From Bradyrhizobium guangxiense (lineage in GTDB: Bacteria; Pseudomonadota; Alphaproteobacteria; Rhizobiales; Xanthobacteraceae): a stretch of 64,000 bases of DNA. The position numbers and the translations under genes were made by a program. Every line of letters starts with the position of its first letter. Within the stretch, counting starts at the first letter, position 1. The notes under the pieces were generated by a model, which saw only the letters and a program-made list of their open reading frames with translations, had not been told where the DNA came from and did not search any database. Shown in pieces: positions 39,119 through 47,380 of this stretch. The stretch covers positions 4,308,501-4,372,500 of the forward strand of contig NZ_CP022219.1 of NCBI RefSeq assembly GCF_004114915.1, read 5' to 3'.

Positions 39119-40273
39119 TCAGCTGTCGGCGAGCATCTTGCGCAGCTGCTTGGTGGCAGGCGTGACGATCGCGACGAAATAGGCCTCGCGCAGGCGCCGC
39201 TGCGCGCGGTGGCTCTTGAGATAGCCGCGTGCGCCACAATGCAGCATGGCCGCATGTGCCGCCGCGACGCTGGCCTCGCCCGCGCGAAGCCGGAGCGCGA
39301 TCACCTTGCGCCAGTAGGTCTCCTCCTCGTTGTAGGGATCGCGCGCCAGCGCCATGGTCTCGGCCTCGAGCTCGGCGGCGAGATCGCGGAAATGCACCGG
39401 CTGCTGCGGCAGATAGCGGTTGATGTGTCCGAGCGGAGCGTCGACCTCGCCCATGATGTCGATGCAATCCTTGATCAGGCCGAGCGCCATGCCGGCCTGG
39501 AGCAGGATGAAGCCGGCGCGGATCTTCTTGACGAAGGGACCGGCGGGGTCGGCGAGGATCAGCTCGTCCGGCACGAAGACGTCGCGGAACTGGACGCCAT
39601 AGGTGCCGGTGCCGTCCATGGCGAGGAACGGCTTGCACGGCGTCAGCGTGATCGCGGGGTCGGAGCAATCGGCCAGGAACATGACGGTGCCGGGCTCGCC
39701 GCTTGCGATGCCGGGCTCGCCGCTTGCGATGCCCTGCTCGTCCTCCCGCTCGAAGATCGTGCCGAAGAAATGGTCGGAACCGAGATTGGAGACCCAGGGC
39801 AGCGCGCCGCGAACGATATAGCCGCCGTCGACCTTCTTTCCTCTCAGCTTCAGCTTCTCGATGCCGAAAAAGCTCTTCATCGGGTTGGACAGGCCGGTGC
39901 CGCCGAGCACGCGCCCGGTCGAGAACGCATCGCCAAAACGCTTCGCCAGCTTCACATTGGTGGAATTCGCCGCGTACCAGACCAGCGTGTTCTGGCACCA
40001 GGCCATGAAGGCGGTCGCGCCGCAGACCTCGCCGATAGCAGCCATCGACTGAATGGCGCAGCGCAGGTCCGCCGGGCCTTCCTGAGGCACGTGACTGCTC
40101 CAGGCGCCCACCGCGCCGAACTTGCGCAACACCTCGGCCGGATAGATCGACCCGTCGTCGATACCGGAAGCAAGCGGCGCGAGCTGCTCGCGCGCAATCC
40201 GCGCCACCTCTCCTGCAATGGACGGTGCGGGCTGATCCAAAACTTCGGCCCGCGATAAAGCCAGTGAACCCAT
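39119..40273 (-). CDS. Acyl-CoA-dehydrogenase-like flavoprotein
   Basis: 384 residues with the acyl-CoA dehydrogenase fold: helical N-domain, a beta region (LSNPMKSFFGIEKLKLRG) and a C-terminal bundle. It is short in fatty-acid features and could belong with the flavin monooxygenases SfnB/DszC, which share this fold and act in organosulfur metabolism; this is inference. A 7-residue duplication, GIASGEP twice, sits at a surface loop. GGGAGACG lies before the ATG. It is between the OsmC and rhodanese genes. Confidence 0.82.
   Translation of the reverse strand: MGSLALSRAEVLDQPAPSIAGEVARIAREQLAPLASGIDDGSIYPAEVLRKFGAVGAWSSHVPQEGPADLRCAIQSMAAIGEVCGATAFMAWCQNTLVWYAANSTNVKLAKRFGDAFSTGRVLGGTGLSNPMKSFFGIEKLKLRGKKVDGGYIVRGALPWVSNLGSDHFFGTIFEREDEQGIASGEPGIASGEPGTVMFLADCSDPAITLTPCKPFLAMDGTGTYGVQFRDVFVPDELILADPAGPFVKKIRAGFILLQAGMALGLIKDCIDIMGEVDAPLGHINRYLPQQPVHFRDLAAELEAETMALARDPYNEEETYWRKVIALRLRAGEASVAAAHAAMLHCGARGYLKSHRAQRRLREAYFVAIVTPATKQLRKMLADS
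39692..39733 (-). repeat. Perfect 2 x 21 bp tandem duplication inside the flavoprotein gene
   Basis: The unit GGGCTCGCCGCTTGCGATGCC (plus strand; 21 bp, first twenty GGGCTCGCCGCTTGCGATGC) occurs twice with no change, keeping the frame and repeating GIASGEP. It looks recent, since silent differences have not built up. Confidence 0.9.
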
Positions 40274-40308
40274 GATCGTCTCCCGCACCCTGTCCTGATT
40301 GCCGCCTG

Positions 40309-40851
40309 CTAGATGCCGACCTCGAGATTGACCGGGCGAGTGAAGGTGTTGGCGACCGGCGACCATTTCTTCACATGGGCCACCAGCGCGTTGATCTCGT
40401 CCGGCGAGACGCCCTCGCATTCCATGTCGACCTTGACGCGGACGTCGGTGAAGCCGACCGGCTTGTCGGAGGGATCGCCGGTGCCCCAGACCGCGGTGAT
40501 GTTGAGATCGCCTTCGAGCTCGAGCTCGAGCTTGTTGACGATCCAGCCGCGATGCACCGCGTTGGCATGCAGGCCGACCGCAAGGCACGACCCGAGCGCG
40601 GCGAGCGAGGCTTCAGACGGATTGGGCGCGGTGTCGTCACCCAGCAGGCCCGGCGGCTCGTCGACGATGTAGGGCGGCAGATTGCGGATGTAGTTGGCGT
40701 GGCGGAATTTTCCCTCCGCGACCGTCTTGCACTTCAAGGTCTTGACGACCTTCGGATTGGCCTTGCCGCTCGCGATCAGTTGTTCGAGGCCATTCTTGTC
40801 GATGGGCGCGAGGCACCCCGTCAGCACTGTCTTTTGAACGACGGCAGTCAT
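40309..40851 (-). CDS. OsmC-family protein lacking the second cysteine
   Basis: 180 residues. The OsmC core is seen: NPSEASLAALGSCLAVGL with Cys89, and the C-terminal SPVANTFTRP. OsmC/Ohr peroxidases need two cysteines; here the second is Ser164 (KKWSPVANT), so ordinary thiol peroxidase action is unlikely. GGGAGAAAAAG lies before the ATG at 40851. First gene of its operon, 45 bp downstream of a predicted sigma-54 start. Confidence 0.88.
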   Translation of the reverse strand: MTAVVQKTVLTGCLAPIDKNGLEQLIASGKANPKVVKTLKCKTVAEGKFRHANYIRNLPPYIVDEPPGLLGDDTAPNPSEASLAALGSCLAVGLHANAVHRGWIVNKLELELEGDLNITAVWGTGDPSDKPVGFTDVRVKVDMECEGVSPDEINALVAHVKKWSPVANTFTRPVNLEVGI

Positions 40852-40907
40852 CTTTTTCTCCCTGGCAGCCGCGGAGCGCGGCAGGATACCGAACGGTCTG
40901 TTTCCTT

Positions 40908-40922
40908 GCATGGAGCGTGCCA
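40908..40922 (-). promoter_or_regulatory. Sigma-54 (-24/-12) promoter of the OsmC/flavoprotein/rhodanese operon
   Basis: On the minus strand: TGGCACGCTCCATGC. It matches TGGCACG-N4-TTGC except for one base in the -12 element, with exact spacing. The CTCC spacer is the same as in the importer promoter at 36131-36145. The predicted start is near 40896. Confidence 0.8.
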
Positions 40923-41088
40923 GAGCGGACCGAAAACGAAATGCGAGGCATTGGAGCCGCTTAGCGATGGCCGCCTGCGGATTGATCAGCCTCGCGCTGC
41001 TCAAAGGCGATGCAGACGGGTTCGACGATGCGAATATTTTCGGCGCGAACCAGATGCGGCTTGATGCTACCGCGCGGCTGCGAGTAAG

Positions 41089-41778
41089 TTGCAACGCATC
41101 AGCAAGTCCCTGGGCAGGTCATCGGGTAAGGCATTGGCGAAGTCATCAGCGAAGAAGCCGGCAAGCGCGCCGCATTCCGGTGCCGGCGACGACGAATCCG
41201 CGCGCGGGCGCCTGCTCAGCGCCGCCTCGCATCTGTTCTGCAAGAACGGCATCAACGCGACCGGCATCGATGCGATCATCGAGGAGGCCGGCACTGCGAA
41301 GACCACGCTCTACAAACTGTTCGGTTCCAAGACCAACCTCGTCAATGCGGTGCTGGAGAGCGAAGGCAAGCAGTGGCGCGAATGGTTCATCGGAGCCATG
41401 GAGGACGGCGGCGGCGATGCCCAGGCGAAACTCACGCGGATCTTCCCCGCCCTGAAGAGCTGGTTCGCGGAGGAACGCTTCTACGGCTGCCCCTTCATCA
41501 ACGCCGTCGGCGAGCACGACAAGGATGCCAAGCAGTTCCGCAACATCGCGCTGAAGCACAAGAAGATCGTGCTCGGCCACATCGAGAAGCTCGCCGGCGA
41601 GCTCGGGGCGAGCGAGCCCGCGGTGCTGGCGCATCAGCTCGGCCTCATCATCGACGGCGCCATCGTCGCGGCGATGATCTCGCGCGACCCGGGCGTGGCC
41701 GATACCGCGGCGCTGACGGCCGGTCCCCTGCTCGGCCAGTCCAAGACGAAGAAGAAGCGGGAGCTGGAGGCGGTGTGA
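41089..41778 (+). CDS. TetR-family regulator
   Basis: 229 residues. The N-terminal helix-turn-helix is clear (GRLLSAASHLFCKNGINATGID, then EEAGTAKTTLYKLFGSKTNL). A basic, Ser/Ala/Lys-rich leader of ~35 residues precedes it. The start is taken as a TTG at 41089 with CGAGTAAG upstream; no ATG lies in a better place, so the true start may be later. Divergent from the OsmC operon, separated by 237 bp. The ligand is unknown. Confidence 0.85.
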   Translation: MQRISKSLGRSSGKALAKSSAKKPASAPHSGAGDDESARGRLLSAASHLFCKNGINATGIDAIIEEAGTAKTTLYKLFGSKTNLVNAVLESEGKQWREWFIGAMEDGGGDAQAKLTRIFPALKSWFAEERFYGCPFINAVGEHDKDAKQFRNIALKHKKIVLGHIEKLAGELGASEPAVLAHQLGLIIDGAIVAAMISRDPGVADTAALTAGPLLGQSKTKKKRELEAV

Positions 41779-41790
41779 TCGCTCTCATTT

Positions 41791-41863
41791 CGTAGCCCGC
41801 ATGGAGCGCAGCGGAACGCGGGGAAACTTGTCCCGGATTGCGCTTCGCTCCATCCGGGCTACG
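41791..41863. repeat. Intergenic palindromic repeat (CGTAGCCCG type)
   Basis: Ends CGTAGCCCG and CGGGCTACG are exact inverted repeats; inner ATGGAGCGCAGC and GCTTCGCTCCAT pair in part. It lies between the convergent ends of the TetR gene and the BTAD-hydrolase gene, and its right end supplies the TAG stop codon (41859-41861) of the latter. Confidence 0.8.
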
Positions 41864-43400
41864 AGATCCGTTTCATAAATCCCCCGATCGCTTCCAGCAC
41901 CGGCTGCTGATCCCCCGCGAAGAACCAGTGGTCGCTGCCATCGAGCTCGACGAACTCCGCGCCCTTGATCCGACTCGCGATGTCGCGGCCGGCGGCGATG
42001 CGTACGGCCTGATCGCCGCGCCTGTGCAGCACCAGCGTCGGCACGGTGATCTCAGGCAGAAGGTGACGCACGTCGGCGTCGCGAAACGCCTCCAGCACCG
42101 CCGAGATGCCGCCGGGACTGGAGGCCGCACGCAACAGCCCCGCCCACCAGGCGCGCGCCTTTGGATCGCCGGCAAGGCTCGGCGCGAAGGTCTCGATCCC
42201 GACCGGCCCGCCCCATTGCGCGATCAGATGCTTGCTCCAGACATCGTACTGCCTCGCGCGCAGCGCGTGCGGATAGTCCTCTGACCAGCTGCCTTTTGCC
42301 AGTGCGCCGAACAGAATCAGCCCGGCCACACGGCGCGGTTCATCCGCCGCGAATTTGATGCAGGCCGGCCCGCACTCGGATGCGCCGAACAGCACGACGC
42401 GGCGCGAGGCGACAGCGCGCAGCACGGTGCCGATATCTTCCGCGGTGACGTCGATGCCGGGTGCCGATCCGACCCGGTCGGACAGCCCGATGCCGCGGCG
42501 ATCGAACACGACGAGACGCCCGAGCTTCATCAGCGACGCTAGAAACATCCGGCTCGCCGGATGCTCCCATGCGCGCTCCACATGCGACACGAAGCCGGGC
42601 ATCACCAGGATATCGAGCGGTCCGCTGCCATAGGCCTGATAGGCCAGATGCACGCCGGCGCCCTTCACGTAGCGCGTCGTGGGAACGGCGTGCGGCGCTG
42701 CTGCGGGATTCATCAGCGCCTCGGTCTCGGCTTCCGGCGCACCCCCGAGCTCGTCCCGCAGCCGCTGTGTCAGGCCTGCATGTTGCCGCTCTGCCGCGCT
42801 GCGGTCTCCGGCGAGCAGCAGGCTGCAGATCAGATGCCGGCCATAGACTTCACTGAGCGGATCGAGCTCGACCAGCCGCCGGGCATGCACCGTTGCGGCA
42901 AAATGCTCGCCAGCGGCATTCTCGTCCTGCACGAGACGCTCCAGCGCGTGCATCAGCCGGCCCCTCAGCGCCTCGCGGCGGAAGAACGCCCATTCGTCGA
43001 ACTCAGGACAATCATCAAGCGCGAAGCCTGCGAGAAAGTCGCCCCGGTAGATCTGGCAGGCCTGTTCGAAACTGCCGCGGTCACAGGCGCTCTCGAACAG
43101 ATGCGTGTCGAGCCTCACCGTGGTCGCCGAAGACCATCGCACGCTGGTCCGGTCCGTCTCGAAAACGGGCTGGCCAAGCGCAAGCTCGATGCGATGCAGC
43201 AGCCGCCGCAATCGCGCAAGACCGGTCTCGCGGGCGGCCTCCGGCCACAGCAGCGCGGCAAGGACGTCGCGCGCGACGGCGCCCTTGGCCTCCGCCAGAT
43301 AGATCAGCAGCGCAAGCGCCTTGCGCAGGTTCAGCCTGACCGGGCGGTCGTCAGCGTGAACCTCGGGAAATCCGAGCCCATGAAGCGAGACGACCGTCAT
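41859..43400 (-). CDS. SARP-type DNA-binding/BTAD protein fused to an alpha/beta hydrolase
   Basis: 513 residues. A winged-helix region of the OmpR/SARP kind (about 15-95), a bacterial transcriptional activation (BTAD) TPR-like domain (about 100-230) and an alpha/beta hydrolase (about 243-513). The nucleophile is Ser341 in LFGASECGP (GxSxC, not GxSxG); HRRGDQAV and DGSDHWFF carry the acid and His. The hydrolase part resembles those attached to class III adenylate cyclases. The design suggests a regulator that senses or turns over a small ester. GGAGG lies before the ATG at 43400. Divergent from the quinone oxidoreductase gene. Confidence 0.85.
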   Translation of the reverse strand: MTVVSLHGLGFPEVHADDRPVRLNLRKALALLIYLAEAKGAVARDVLAALLWPEAARETGLARLRRLLHRIELALGQPVFETDRTSVRWSSATTVRLDTHLFESACDRGSFEQACQIYRGDFLAGFALDDCPEFDEWAFFRREALRGRLMHALERLVQDENAAGEHFAATVHARRLVELDPLSEVYGRHLICSLLLAGDRSAAERQHAGLTQRLRDELGGAPEAETEALMNPAAAPHAVPTTRYVKGAGVHLAYQAYGSGPLDILVMPGFVSHVERAWEHPASRMFLASLMKLGRLVVFDRRGIGLSDRVGSAPGIDVTAEDIGTVLRAVASRRVVLFGASECGPACIKFAADEPRRVAGLILFGALAKGSWSEDYPHALRARQYDVWSKHLIAQWGGPVGIETFAPSLAGDPKARAWWAGLLRAASSPGGISAVLEAFRDADVRHLLPEITVPTLVLHRRGDQAVRIAAGRDIASRIKGAEFVELDGSDHWFFAGDQQPVLEAIGGFMKRIS

Positions 43401-43607
43401 GAAAATCCTCCCTGCCCCGTCGCCTCCTTCGGGGGACGCACGGGGGACGGTCCAGCGATAAGTGTCGGGCCGCACCCAGCCCGCTCGCGGGCGAAGGGCT
43501 CACATCCTCCATGCGGCGTCATTTGCGCCGACACCTTAAGGGAAGATCGTCATGTTCGCACGCCCGCTGCCACGCATGTTCGCCTGTCGCAAAACCGGAG
43601 CGCCGCG

Positions 43608-44585
43608 ATGAAGGCAATTCTGTGCCATTCGTTCACTGGCCCTGGCGATTTGCGCCTCGGTGAGATCGATGTGCCCAAGCCTGCAGGCGACGAGATCCTG
43701 ATTGACGTCCACGCGGCGTCCGTGAGCTTCATGGACCAGCTCCTGGTCTCGGGCCTCTACCAGATGCGGCCGCCGACGCCCTTCGTGCCCGGCACGGAAG
43801 CATCCGGAACCGTCGTCGCAATCGGCGACAAGGTGACAAAATTCGCGCCCGGCGATCGCGTGGCCTGCAGCAGCTGGACCGGCGGCTACGCCGAACGGAT
43901 GATCGCGAAGCAATCCAAGTGCGTGCGCCTGCCGGATGGCGTTGCATTCGAGGCGGCGGCCACGGTGCTGCATAACTACGGCACTGCCTATTATGCGCTG
44001 GTCGAGCGGGCACGCGCCGCGCGCGGCGAAACGCTGTTCGTCACCGGCGCGGCCGGCGGGGTTGGACTTGCCGCCGTTGACCTCGGCCGCCATCTGGGCC
44101 TGCGCGTCGTCGCCGGCGTCGGCTCCGACGACAAGGCCGCGCTGGTGCGCGACTACGGTGCCGGCGACGTCATCAACTATCGCAGCCAGGATTTACGCGA
44201 CCAGATCAAGTCGATCACGTCAGGCGAAGGCATCGATCTCGGCTTCGACAATGTCGGCGGTGCGATCTTCGAGCAGATGGCCCGTCTGATGAAATGGGGC
44301 GGCCGGCTGATGCCGATCGGCTTCACCGGCGGCGAGATTCCGTCTTTGCCGATGAACCTGCCGCTGCTGAAGAATTATTCCATCATCGGTGTCTTCGCCG
44401 GCGCCTGGGCGGAGAAATTCCCACACGAGGCCGCGCGCATGAACGACACGCTGATGCAGTGGCTGGCCGACGGACACATCCGCCCGCACATCGACCGCGT
44501 CCTCCCTTTGGAGGAGGCCGCGGAAGCCATGCGCGCCGTGGCCGACCGCACGGTTCGGGGGCGAATTGTGCTCAAGATCCGATAG
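43608..44585 (+). CDS. NADPH:quinone oxidoreductase-type zinc-less medium-chain dehydrogenase
   Basis: 325 residues. The MDR fold with the Rossmann motif VTGAAGGVGLAAVDLGR and no zinc-binding Cys cluster, so it is the quinone oxidoreductase type using NADPH. The N-terminus MKAILCHSFTGPGDLRLGE is typical. CGGAG precedes the ATG. It is divergent from the BTAD-hydrolase, a probable regulator of it, and followed by a hotdog protein 35 bp on. Confidence 0.9.
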   Translation: MKAILCHSFTGPGDLRLGEIDVPKPAGDEILIDVHAASVSFMDQLLVSGLYQMRPPTPFVPGTEASGTVVAIGDKVTKFAPGDRVACSSWTGGYAERMIAKQSKCVRLPDGVAFEAAATVLHNYGTAYYALVERARAARGETLFVTGAAGGVGLAAVDLGRHLGLRVVAGVGSDDKAALVRDYGAGDVINYRSQDLRDQIKSITSGEGIDLGFDNVGGAIFEQMARLMKWGGRLMPIGFTGGEIPSLPMNLPLLKNYSIIGVFAGAWAEKFPHEAARMNDTLMQWLADGHIRPHIDRVLPLEEAAEAMRAVADRTVRGRIVLKIR

Positions 44586-44620
44586 AGTGGTGAAGGACGG
44601 ACAAGACAGGAACACGATCG

Positions 44621-45376
44621 TTGCCAGAGATCATCATCAACAAGAGCTATTGCGGCCCTCCGAACTCCGGCAACGGCGGCTATGTCTGTGGCCGGCTCGC
44701 CCGTCACATTCCCGGGCCTGCGGAGGTGACGCTGCGCGCGCCGCCTCCCCTCGACACGCCGCTCGCTGCCGGCATGACGGACGATGGCACATGGGAGCTT
44801 CGCGACGGCGGCAAGGTCGTCGCCACCGGGCGCGGGGCGAGCGTCGAGCTGGCGCAGATCGAGACCGCCAGCCTGGCGGAGGCGCGCGCGGCCGAATTGC
44901 TGGCGCTGTTCAGGCCGCACGAGCATCCGCTACCACACTGTTTCGTCTGCGGTCCCGCAAGGGCGAACGGCGACGGCCTGCGCATCTTCGCCGGCCCGCT
45001 CCGCCGTCGGGCACGGACACCCGTTCTCGCCGCGAGCTGGGCACCCGATCCGAATCTTGCCGTCGCGGATGGCCTCGTCGCGTCCGAGTTTCTCTGGTCT
45101 GCGCTCGATTGCCCCACCGGCTTTGCCTGCAATTACGATCAAGAGAGCGGCAGCTTCGAGAAGACCCCGCTCCTGCTCGGGCGGATGTCAGCCCGCATCG
45201 AAACCCGTCCCCGCCCCGGCGCGCCCTGCATCATCACGGCCTGGCCCACCGGCCGCGACGGCCGCAAGCGCATGGCCGACGCCGCGCTTCACGATGAAGC
45301 CGGCAGGTTGCTGGCGGTAGCAAGGACGACGTGGATCGCGGTGGAACGCGAGGTGCAGCTCGGCCGTCTTCCGTAG
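44621..45376 (+). CDS. Hotdog-fold thioesterase-like protein
   Basis: 251 residues, double-hotdog layout: an N-terminal half (about 1-95) and a C-terminal half starting near HCFVCGPARANGDGLRIF. The CFVCGP motif resembles small acyl-CoA thioesterases. The family has no assigned substrate. The start is a TTG at 44621; the ribosome site (ACAGGAA) is distant. Second gene after the quinone oxidoreductase and probably cotranscribed. Confidence 0.75.
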   Translation: MPEIIINKSYCGPPNSGNGGYVCGRLARHIPGPAEVTLRAPPPLDTPLAAGMTDDGTWELRDGGKVVATGRGASVELAQIETASLAEARAAELLALFRPHEHPLPHCFVCGPARANGDGLRIFAGPLRRRARTPVLAASWAPDPNLAVADGLVASEFLWSALDCPTGFACNYDQESGSFEKTPLLLGRMSARIETRPRPGAPCIITAWPTGRDGRKRMADAALHDEAGRLLAVARTTWIAVEREVQLGRLP

Positions 45377-45539
45377 CGGCGACAGGGGCGCCTGGCTCCG
45401 GGCCTGCCAGCTTTTCGGCCAAACACTGGGCATTCCGCTTTGCCCACATGTCGAGCCTGCCAGGCCGCGAGAAGCGTTGAACCCATGTTTGATCAACGAT
45501 ACGCTTTCGAATGTTCGTCTACGAAGATCGGGGGGCGTG

Positions 45540-47243
45540 ATGGTCCGCAAGTCGACGGCATTTGCAATCGTTGCCACTGGCATGTTCGTCGCGGGCGTCG
45601 CAAATGCCGAGGCGCAGCAGCCGGAGCTTAACGCGCCTGACCTGGTCCTCATCAATGGCAAGGTTCTGACCTTGGACGACCGATCGACCGTCACGGAGGC
45701 AGTCGCCGTCGCGGATGGAAAGATCCTGGCAACCGGACCCAGCGCTGCGATGAAGGCGCTTGCAAGTGCCCGGACCCGCGTGATCGATCTGTCGGGCAAG
45801 ACCGCCATCCCCGGATTGATCGACACGCATGCTCACTTCAAGGCCGCGGGTCTGGGCGACTATGTCGTGACCATGGCCCGCGCCAAGACCGTTGCGGAAG
45901 CGCTCGAGGCCATCAAATCATTCGCTGCGAAGAAGAAGCCGGGTGAGTGGATCGTCGGCGGCGCGTGGCATCCGCCGTCACAACTGGCCGAGAAGCGCTA
46001 TCTCACGCGGCAGGAGATCGACAGCGTTGCTCCGAACAACCCGGTCTATCTTCGCACCGTCGGGCATTTCTCGATGGCGAACACCATGGCTCTGCAAGCG
46101 GTCGGTGTCGACAAGACCACTGAGGATCCGAGTGGTGGAAAGTTCGAGCGCGACGCAGCCGGTGAATTGACCGGCGTGCTGGTGGAGGCAGCGATCGATC
46201 GAGTCGAGAAGGCCGTACCACCCTGGACAGAAGACGACGAAATGCGGCAATTCACCATTGCCGAAGGCGTGCTGAACAGCGTCGGGATCACCAGTGTGAT
46301 CGAAGGCGCAACAGAGCCGCGTGATGTCCGCACGCTGCAGAAGCTTGTCGCTGCCGGGAAAGCCACTGTGCGCACCGGCGTGATGTTTCGACCGGAGCCT
46401 CCGGCCGATCTGACCGCATGGGAAGCGATCATATCAGGCAATGGAGCCTCATCGGGGTTCGGTGACGATTGGCTCAAGTTCGCCGGCATCAAGATCTTCT
46501 ACGACGGCGGCATGACGCTGAAGACAGCGCTCATGCGCGACGTGTATCCCGATTCACACGACAACTACCACGGCATCACGCAGCAGACGCCTGAGCGGCT
46601 GAAGCAGCTCATCTCCATCTGCAACCGCTATGACTGGCGTGTCGGCGTCCACGTGGTGGGCGACCTGGGTATTGACCAGGTGCTCGATGCCTTCGAGGCC
46701 GCGGATAAGGAAAAATCGATCCGCGACCGTCGCTTCGTCCTCATCCACGCCAGTCTGATCCGGCCAGAACAGATGGAGCGTGCGCAAAGGCTAGGAGTCC
46801 GCATCGATTTCCAGAACGTTTTCATGTGGGACAAGGCGGCGACCGTCGAACGCTTTCTCGGGAAAGCGACCGCTGACCGCGCCGTGCCGACCAGGACATT
46901 GATCGAGAAAATGGGGCTCAACAGCCTCGGCGCCGGGACGGATTTTCCAGTCAACCCGATCAACCCCTTCCTCAACATGTACATCATGGTGACGAGGAAA
47001 GACCCCAACGGGAACGTCTACGGCTTGGCGGAGGCCATTACGCGCGAGCAGGCGCTACGGCTCTACAGCAGCGCAGCTTCGCGCTACACGTTCGATGAAA
47101 CGCGCAAAGGCACCATTGAGCCCGGAAAGCTGGCGGACATCGCGGTGCTCTCCGCCGACTACACGGCCGTGCCGGAGGAGCAGATCAAGGACATCAAGGT
47201 CGATCTGACCCTGGTCGGCGGCAAGGTTGTCTTCCAGCGCTGA
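45540..47243 (+). CDS. Exported amidohydrolase (amidohydrolase_3, YtcJ-like)
   Basis: 567 residues. A signal peptide (AIVATGMFVAGVANAEA) precedes a metal-dependent amidohydrolase: LVLINGKVLTLDD, the metal motif GLIDTHAHFKAAG, VHVVGDLGIDQVLDAF and the C-terminal GTIEPGKLADIAVLSAD. The family hydrolyses C-N bonds with one or two metal ions. The substrate is unknown. GGGGGGCG lies just before the ATG. Less GC-rich codons than its neighbours suggest possible acquisition, but I have not measured this. Confidence 0.88.
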   Translation: MVRKSTAFAIVATGMFVAGVANAEAQQPELNAPDLVLINGKVLTLDDRSTVTEAVAVADGKILATGPSAAMKALASARTRVIDLSGKTAIPGLIDTHAHFKAAGLGDYVVTMARAKTVAEALEAIKSFAAKKKPGEWIVGGAWHPPSQLAEKRYLTRQEIDSVAPNNPVYLRTVGHFSMANTMALQAVGVDKTTEDPSGGKFERDAAGELTGVLVEAAIDRVEKAVPPWTEDDEMRQFTIAEGVLNSVGITSVIEGATEPRDVRTLQKLVAAGKATVRTGVMFRPEPPADLTAWEAIISGNGASSGFGDDWLKFAGIKIFYDGGMTLKTALMRDVYPDSHDNYHGITQQTPERLKQLISICNRYDWRVGVHVVGDLGIDQVLDAFEAADKEKSIRDRRFVLIHASLIRPEQMERAQRLGVRIDFQNVFMWDKAATVERFLGKATADRAVPTRTLIEKMGLNSLGAGTDFPVNPINPFLNMYIMVTRKDPNGNVYGLAEAITREQALRLYSSAASRYTFDETRKGTIEPGKLADIAVLSADYTAVPEEQIKDIKVDLTLVGGKVVFQR

Positions 47244-47277
47244 CGTCATTCGACGCGGACCAGAAGGAAGTGCCGTT

Positions 47278-47365
47278 GGGTGGGCAAAGGCGCACAGCGC
47301 CGTGCCCACCTTCTCTTGATGATCAGCGAAAGATGGTGGGCACGCTCCGCTTTGCCTGCCCTACG
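47278..47365. repeat. Intergenic repeat, GGTGGGCAAAG type, copy A
   Basis: GGGTGGGCAAAG.. GTGCCCACC forms a hairpin, followed by AGATGGTGGGCACGC.. TTTGCCTGCCCTACG. A second copy in the same order lies at 59958-60044. It sits between the amidohydrolase stop and the methyltransferase stop, so it may end transcripts from both sides. Confidence 0.8.
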
Positions 47366-47380
47366 AGACCGGCGCGAAAT

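Noticed and set aside
41031..41042. CGAATATTTTCG as an activator site for the second sigma-54 promoter
   Set aside because: It is two bases longer than the ACGAnATTTCGT core and single. The distance would fit, but the match is too weak to list.
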